NCBI RefSeq assembly: GCF_002933875.1
Contig: NZ_BFAV01000042.1
Location: 1-64,000, forward strand
Source: Desulfocucumis palustris
GTDB lineage: Bacteria > Bacillota > Desulfotomaculia > Desulfotomaculales > Desulfocucumaceae
DNA: 64,000 nt
Direction: 5' to 3'
The notes beneath the pieces were generated by a model. That model was not told where the DNA came from. It saw only the letters and a program-made list of their open reading frames with translations, and did no database searches. A program made the position numbers and the translations under genes. Position 1 is the stretch's first letter; each line of letters begins with the position of its first letter. Shown here in pieces: positions 60,784 to 64,000 of this stretch.

Positions 60784-61704
60784 ATGCCGTCAAAGCATTT
60801 CCCCCTGCTTGAGGTTGAGCACCTGAAGAAAATATTTGGACTGCCCAATAGGGATGTTGATATAAAAGACCCCGGCTTCCTTGAGAAGGCGGAGGCCTGC
60901 GGGGCGGTGGCAGCGGTGCGGGACATATCCTTCAGGGTTGAACGGGGCGAAGTTTTTGTCATCATGGGGCTTTCGGGCAGCGGCAAATCGACGCTTATCC
61001 GCTGTATCCTGCGGCTGATCGAACCTACCGCCGGGAGAGTGCTGGTGGACGGCGAGGACGTAACGGCAATGGATGATCGGCAGTTGACTGGGTTCCGTCG
61101 CACAAGGGTGGCCATGGTTTTCCAGCATTACGGTCTTTTGCCGCACCGCAACGTGCTGGAGAATGTTTCCTTCGGCTTGAAGCTTCGCGGTGTTAACCGT
61201 TCCCAGCGGGAAGAGGCGGCGTTTAAAGCAATTAAGCAGGTTGGCCTGGCGGGGTGGGAGAAACGCTATCCCGGTGACCTGTCCGGCGGAATGCAGCAGC
61301 GGGTCGGGATTGCCCGGGCCTTGCTGCATGATCCGGAACTGCTCTTAATGGATGAGCCGTTCAGCGGCCTGGATCCGTTGATTCGCCGGGAAATGCAGGA
61401 TGAATTGATAAGGCTTCAGGAAGAACTGCAAAAGACAATTCTTTTTGTTACCCATGATTTAAATGAAGCGTTGCGCCTGGGTGACCGGATGGCGGTAATG
61501 CGGGAGGGTACTTTTGTCCATGTGGGGCGGCCCAGGGAAATCGTAATGAACCCGGTTGATGAGTATGTCCGGCGTTTTGTCCAGGATGAGCGCCGGGCGG
61601 CACTTTTAACCGAAGATAACGGTAAACAGGCGGGCCCGCGGAATTCCGGGGGATGTGTTTTGCCCATGGGCCGGCAGAAGAATTTGGCCGATATCGGGAG
61701 GTGA
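60784..61704 (+). CDS. proV: Glycine betaine/proline ABC transporter, ATPase
   Basis: 306 residues, ATG 1 nt after the proX stop codon with GAGGTG before it. Walker A GLSGSGKSTL, ProV-type insertion before it (GFLEKAEACGAVAAVRDISF), signature LSGGMQQRVG, Walker B LLLMDEPFSG, H-loop VTHDLNEA. It lacks the CBS domains found in the window's other quaternary-amine ATPase, so control is more likely at the transcript (riboswitch) than at the protein. A short unstructured C-terminus carries the ribosome site of the next gene. Confidence 0.92.
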   Translation: MPSKHFPLLEVEHLKKIFGLPNRDVDIKDPGFLEKAEACGAVAAVRDISFRVERGEVFVIMGLSGSGKSTLIRCILRLIEPTAGRVLVDGEDVTAMDDRQLTGFRRTRVAMVFQHYGLLPHRNVLENVSFGLKLRGVNRSQREEAAFKAIKQVGLAGWEKRYPGDLSGGMQQRVGIARALLHDPELLLMDEPFSGLDPLIRREMQDELIRLQEELQKTILFVTHDLNEALRLGDRMAVMREGTFVHVGRPREIVMNPVDEYVRRFVQDERRAALLTEDNGKQAGPRNSGGCVLPMGRQKNLADIGR

Positions 61705-61709
61705 GCGGC

Positions 61710-62564
61710 GTGTTTCCGGAAATGCTTCAATTTCATATAGCCTCATATATCGACGTCTTCGTCAAGTGGCTTACGGTGGAATGGGGAAGCACTTTTAACG
61801 TGCTTACAAATTTGATTCTCCTGCTGCTGCTGAAGATACAATCCGGGCTGATGTTTGTCCCGTGGTGGCTATGGATTGCGGCTGTGGCAGCCATCCGCTG
61901 GCTTCAGACACGCAGGCTGGTTAAAACCGCGGGGCTGATTATTCTATTGATGGCAATCGGTGTCTTCGGGCTCTGGGCGGAGGCAATGGAGACCCTGGCA
62001 ATTGTCATAACCTCGGTCACCATAGCCTTTGCCATCAGCATTCCGCTGGGAATTGCAATGGCCGAGTCCGACCGGATTAACGCTGTGGCCACACCACTGC
62101 TTGACGCCATGCAGACCATGCCCAGTTTTGTTTATCTCATTCCGGCATTGATGCTTTTCGGGCTGGGGAAGGTGCCGGCTGTAATCGCGACCCTGATTTA
62201 CGCGGTTCCGCCCCTGGTTCGTTTAACCAACCTGGGTATTCGCCAGGTTTCCGCCAGCGTGCAGGAAGCCGCCGGCGCTTTCGGCGCCACCCGCTGGCAG
62301 ATCATGCGGGAGGTCCGCCTGCCCTTGGCGATGCCCTCAATATTGGCCGGGCTAAATCAAACAACCATGATGGCTCTGGCGATGGTGGTGATTGCCAGTA
62401 TGATTGGCGCCGGGGGTCTGGGTGAGAAGGTGCTGATTTCCATTAACCGAATCGCCGTCGGCAATGGTTTTGAAGCCGGCTTCGCGGTTGTGGCGCTGGC
62501 TATCGTCATCGATCGCACCACCCAGGGTTTGGCCAGGCGCTGGCAGCCGCCCAAGGTAAACTGA
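61710..62564 (+). CDS. proW: Glycine betaine/proline ABC transporter, permease
   Basis: 284 residues from the GTG at 61710, with GGAGG 7 nt before it; the frame is open upstream but overlaps proV. Six or more hydrophobic helices. The EAA loop is VQEAAGAFGATRWQIMREVRLPLAMPSI, and MIGAGGLGEKVLISINR follows. Forms the membrane channel with ProV. The short gap and strong terminator after it close the operon. Confidence 0.92.
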   Translation: MFPEMLQFHIASYIDVFVKWLTVEWGSTFNVLTNLILLLLLKIQSGLMFVPWWLWIAAVAAIRWLQTRRLVKTAGLIILLMAIGVFGLWAEAMETLAIVITSVTIAFAISIPLGIAMAESDRINAVATPLLDAMQTMPSFVYLIPALMLFGLGKVPAVIATLIYAVPPLVRLTNLGIRQVSASVQEAAGAFGATRWQIMREVRLPLAMPSILAGLNQTTMMALAMVVIASMIGAGGLGEKVLISINRIAVGNGFEAGFAVVALAIVIDRTTQGLARRWQPPKVN

Positions 62565-62617
62565 TCCGGCCCGGTCATTACCGGCGTAAGTCTTCCCTGG
62601 GAGCTACCAAAAGTTAG

Positions 62618-62654
62618 GGATTCTCACGGCATATGGTGAGAATCCTTTTTTTTA
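62618..62654 (+). terminator. Terminator of the betaine transporter operon
   Basis: GGATTCTCAC/GTGAGAATCC (62618-62627, 62636-62645), loop GGCATATG, followed by eight T. Confidence 0.92.
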
Positions 62655-62721
62655 AAAGGAGCTTGCAGCAGGCCAAAAGGGATTGCAACAGAAAATTACA
62701 ATTTTTCGGCAAATTTGATTA

Positions 62722-62749
62722 TTGACAAAGTGGTCATAAATGATAGGAT
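62722..62749 (+). promoter_or_regulatory. Probable promoter of the methyltransferase gene
   Basis: A consensus -35 TTGACA (62722-62727) with a TAGGAT -10 (62744-62749) at 16 bp. The shared repeat motif beginning at 62751 lies directly over the expected start of transcription, a typical place for a repressor site. Confidence 0.5.
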
Positions 62750-62750
62750 A

Positions 62751-62773
62751 GTATATAGATACATGTATATACG
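62751..62773. promoter_or_regulatory. Candidate operator, copy 1 (GTATATA-GATAC motif)
   Basis: GTATATAGATACATGTATAT with TGTATATACG at 62764-62773. A closely related string precedes the corrinoid protein gene (63697-63719). The TGTATATACA-like palindrome fits the short, AT-centred sites of GntR/TetR-type repressors. No regulator gene is visible in the window. Confidence 0.4.
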
Positions 62774-62821
62774 TGTAGAGACAAAAAATACTATGTTATG
62801 AGGGAGGGAGGCTTGTCAAAA

Positions 62822-63631
62822 TTGATAATAATCGGTGAAAAAATCAATGGGACCATTCCGGGAGTAAAAAAGGCCATAGCAGCAAAGGACGAAGAATTTA
62901 TCCGCAGCATTGCCATAAACCAGGCTGAAGCAGGGGCCGACTACATTGATGTATGTGCCGGCACCGCGCCGGAAATTGAGGCTGAAACTTTAATATGGCT
63001 GATGGACATCGTTCAGGGTGCTGTTGATAAACCGTTATGTATTGACAGTCCCAATCCGAAAACAATCGCCAAGGTTTTCGGGCATGCCAAAAAGCCCGGC
63101 ATAATCAACTCGGTTTCCGAGGAAGGCGAAAAATGCGAAACCATTTATCCGATGATTCAGGGAACTGAATGGCAGGTTATTGCATTAACCTGTGACAAAA
63201 GGGGAATTCCCTCCGATGTTCAGACCAGGGTGGATATAACTAAAATATTGGTGGAAAAGGCTCAAAAATATGATATAACTCCCGACAGAATACACATCGA
63301 CCCCCTGGTAATGGCGCTGTCGGCAGATAACCGGTCATTGTTGAACTTTGCCGACACATTAACGGCTGTAAAAAAACTCTACCCCACAATTAAGGTAACT
63401 TCGGGTTTAAGTAACATTTCTTTCGGCATGCCCCTTAGAAAAATTGTAAACCAGCACTTTTTAGCCATCGCGGTTTATGCGGGAATGGATTCCGCCATTC
63501 TGGACCCTTGTAACAGAGATATATTAACCACACTTTTAACAACTGAAGCATTGCTTGGCCGGGACAGATACTGTAGGAATTTTGCCAATGCCTACCGTAA
63601 AAACAAAATTGGCCCGCCCAAAAATGAATGA
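62822..63631 (+). CDS. Methyltetrahydrofolate:corrinoid methyltransferase-like protein (MtgA/AcsE type)
   Basis: 269 residues from the TTG at 62822 (GGGAGG 10 nt before); upstream in-frame ATG and TTG codons overlap that site. A pterin-binding TIM barrel: IIIGEKINGTIPGVKKAI, ADYIDVCAGTAPEIEAETL, PLCIDSPNPKTI, IINSVSEEGEKCE, and DPLVMALSADNRS. It moves a methyl group between tetrahydrofolate and a cobalamin protein. The next gene is a corrinoid protein and the previous operon imports betaine, so it may be the MtgA step of glycine betaine demethylation. The methylamine-cleaving MtgB would lie beyond the window. Confidence 0.88.
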   Translation: MIIIGEKINGTIPGVKKAIAAKDEEFIRSIAINQAEAGADYIDVCAGTAPEIEAETLIWLMDIVQGAVDKPLCIDSPNPKTIAKVFGHAKKPGIINSVSEEGEKCETIYPMIQGTEWQVIALTCDKRGIPSDVQTRVDITKILVEKAQKYDITPDRIHIDPLVMALSADNRSLLNFADTLTAVKKLYPTIKVTSGLSNISFGMPLRKIVNQHFLAIAVYAGMDSAILDPCNRDILTTLLTTEALLGRDRYCRNFANAYRKNKIGPPKNE

Positions 63632-63696
63632 AAAGGCAGCTGTCTTTTCAACCAACGTACAAGCCCGCTAACGGGAGTGTTGATCGTTCCTTAACC

Positions 63697-63719
63697 TGTA
63701 TATACAGATACGTATCAAT
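63697..63719. promoter_or_regulatory. Candidate operator, copy 2 (TGTATATACA-GATACGTATC)
   Basis: Two adjacent perfect 10-bp palindromes, TGTATATACA (63697-63706) and GATACGTATC (63707-63716). They share the GTATATA and GATAC elements with the copy at 62751. They lie about 35 bp before the corrinoid protein start. Confidence 0.45.
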
Positions 63720-63753
63720 ATAGTCATGTAGTGCAAAAAAGGAGGACAAAAGT

Positions 63754-64000
63754 ATGCTGGATATGCAAGAGCTAACTAAAGCAGTGGGAGATCTGGATGA
63801 AAAAAAGGTATTGGGATTGCTGAATGAATTTGTGGCTTCCAATCCCAGCCCCCAGGATACCGCCATGGTGGTAAGCGCCTGCCAGCAGGGCATGGCCATT
63901 GTGGGAGATTTATTCGATGCCAAGGAATACTTTGTGGGAGATCTGATATTCGCCGGGGAATTGCTTACATCGGCTATCGATATTTTAAAACCTGTGATGG
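63754..64000 (+). CDS. Corrinoid (B12-binding) methyl-carrier protein, 3' end outside window
   Basis: The frame is open from the ATG at 63754 (AAGGAGG 8 nt before) to the end of the window, 82 codons. The sequence is the helical cap domain of methyltransferase-type corrinoid proteins: LTKAVGDLDEKKVLGLLNEF, ACQQGMAIVGDLFDAKEYFV, and GDLIFAGELLTSAIDILKPV. The DxHxxG cobalamin-ligand domain should follow beyond the edge. This type carries methyl groups in methylamine/glycine betaine systems (MtgC/MtbC). Works with the methyltransferase just upstream. Confidence 0.88.
   Translation, partial: MLDMQELTKAVGDLDEKKVLGLLNEFVASNPSPQDTAMVVSACQQGMAIVGDLFDAKEYFVGDLIFAGELLTSAIDILKPVM

Overview
The window reads as chromosomal DNA of a spore-forming anaerobic Firmicute of the Desulfotomaculum/Pelotomaculum (Peptococcaceae) kind. 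Three things suggest this: lysine/DAP synthesis by the LL-diaminopimelate aminotransferase route (dapL), spore-coat-like CotF proteins, and corrinoid methyltransferases beside a betaine importer, with RemA, FloA, a PocR-type kinase and DegS-like kinases in support. Most genes are GC-rich with strong GGAGG sites and frequent TTG/GTG starts. The first 8.5 kb is clearly more AT-rich. No tRNA, rRNA, CRISPR array or intact transposase gene was seen.

Layout. 1-8563: the 3' end of a trans-AT polyketide synthase locus (DH-KR / cMT-ACP-KS-ACP-crotonase, then a phosphopantetheinyl transferase), joined directly to the C-terminal stub of a host ABC-transporter permease (8583-8672). 8751-13495: small membrane protein, Uma2 nuclease-like protein, FadR-type regulator divergent from an FMN 2-hydroxyacid dehydrogenase, NIF3-like protein, DUF2680 protein. 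13568-20100: alr and ald (a 68-bp perfect palindrome between them), an amino-acid permease, and a PocR-type kinase/YesN-type regulator pair. 20394-23712: OpuC-type quaternary-amine ABC transporter. 24033-26777: a full-length P-type ATPase homologue that has lost its key catalytic residues. 26930-33639: housekeeping block dapF-dapL-aspartate aminotransferase-yicC-remA-gmk-rpoZ-coaBC.

33806-44922: a sigma-54 activator gene followed, behind a good -24/-12 promoter, by an amino-acid catabolic operon: DapA-family lyase/deaminase, Asp/Glu racemase-like protein, aspartase, a multi-subunit FAD/2Fe-2S amino-acid dehydrogenase, an aldehyde dehydrogenase and a sodium symporter. The best guess is use of hydroxyproline or a related D-amino acid. 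44974-45375: a non-coding array of variable-stem hairpins that I cannot assign to a known element. 45511-58970: floA, a low-complexity membrane protein, nitrilase, ychF, a DegU-like regulator with two tandem DegS-like kinases, HI0933-family flavoprotein, L,D-transpeptidase, coat proteins, alkaline phosphatase with a Pho-box-like site, and YibE/F.

58973-64000: a 383-bp non-autonomous inverted-repeat element, a probable c-di-AMP riboswitch, a glycine-betaine ABC transporter (proX/V/W order), then a methyltetrahydrofolate-type methyltransferase and a corrinoid protein cut by the window end. Together these suggest osmotically gated betaine uptake feeding corrinoid-dependent demethylation. At least two families of long perfect palindromes are scattered between genes.
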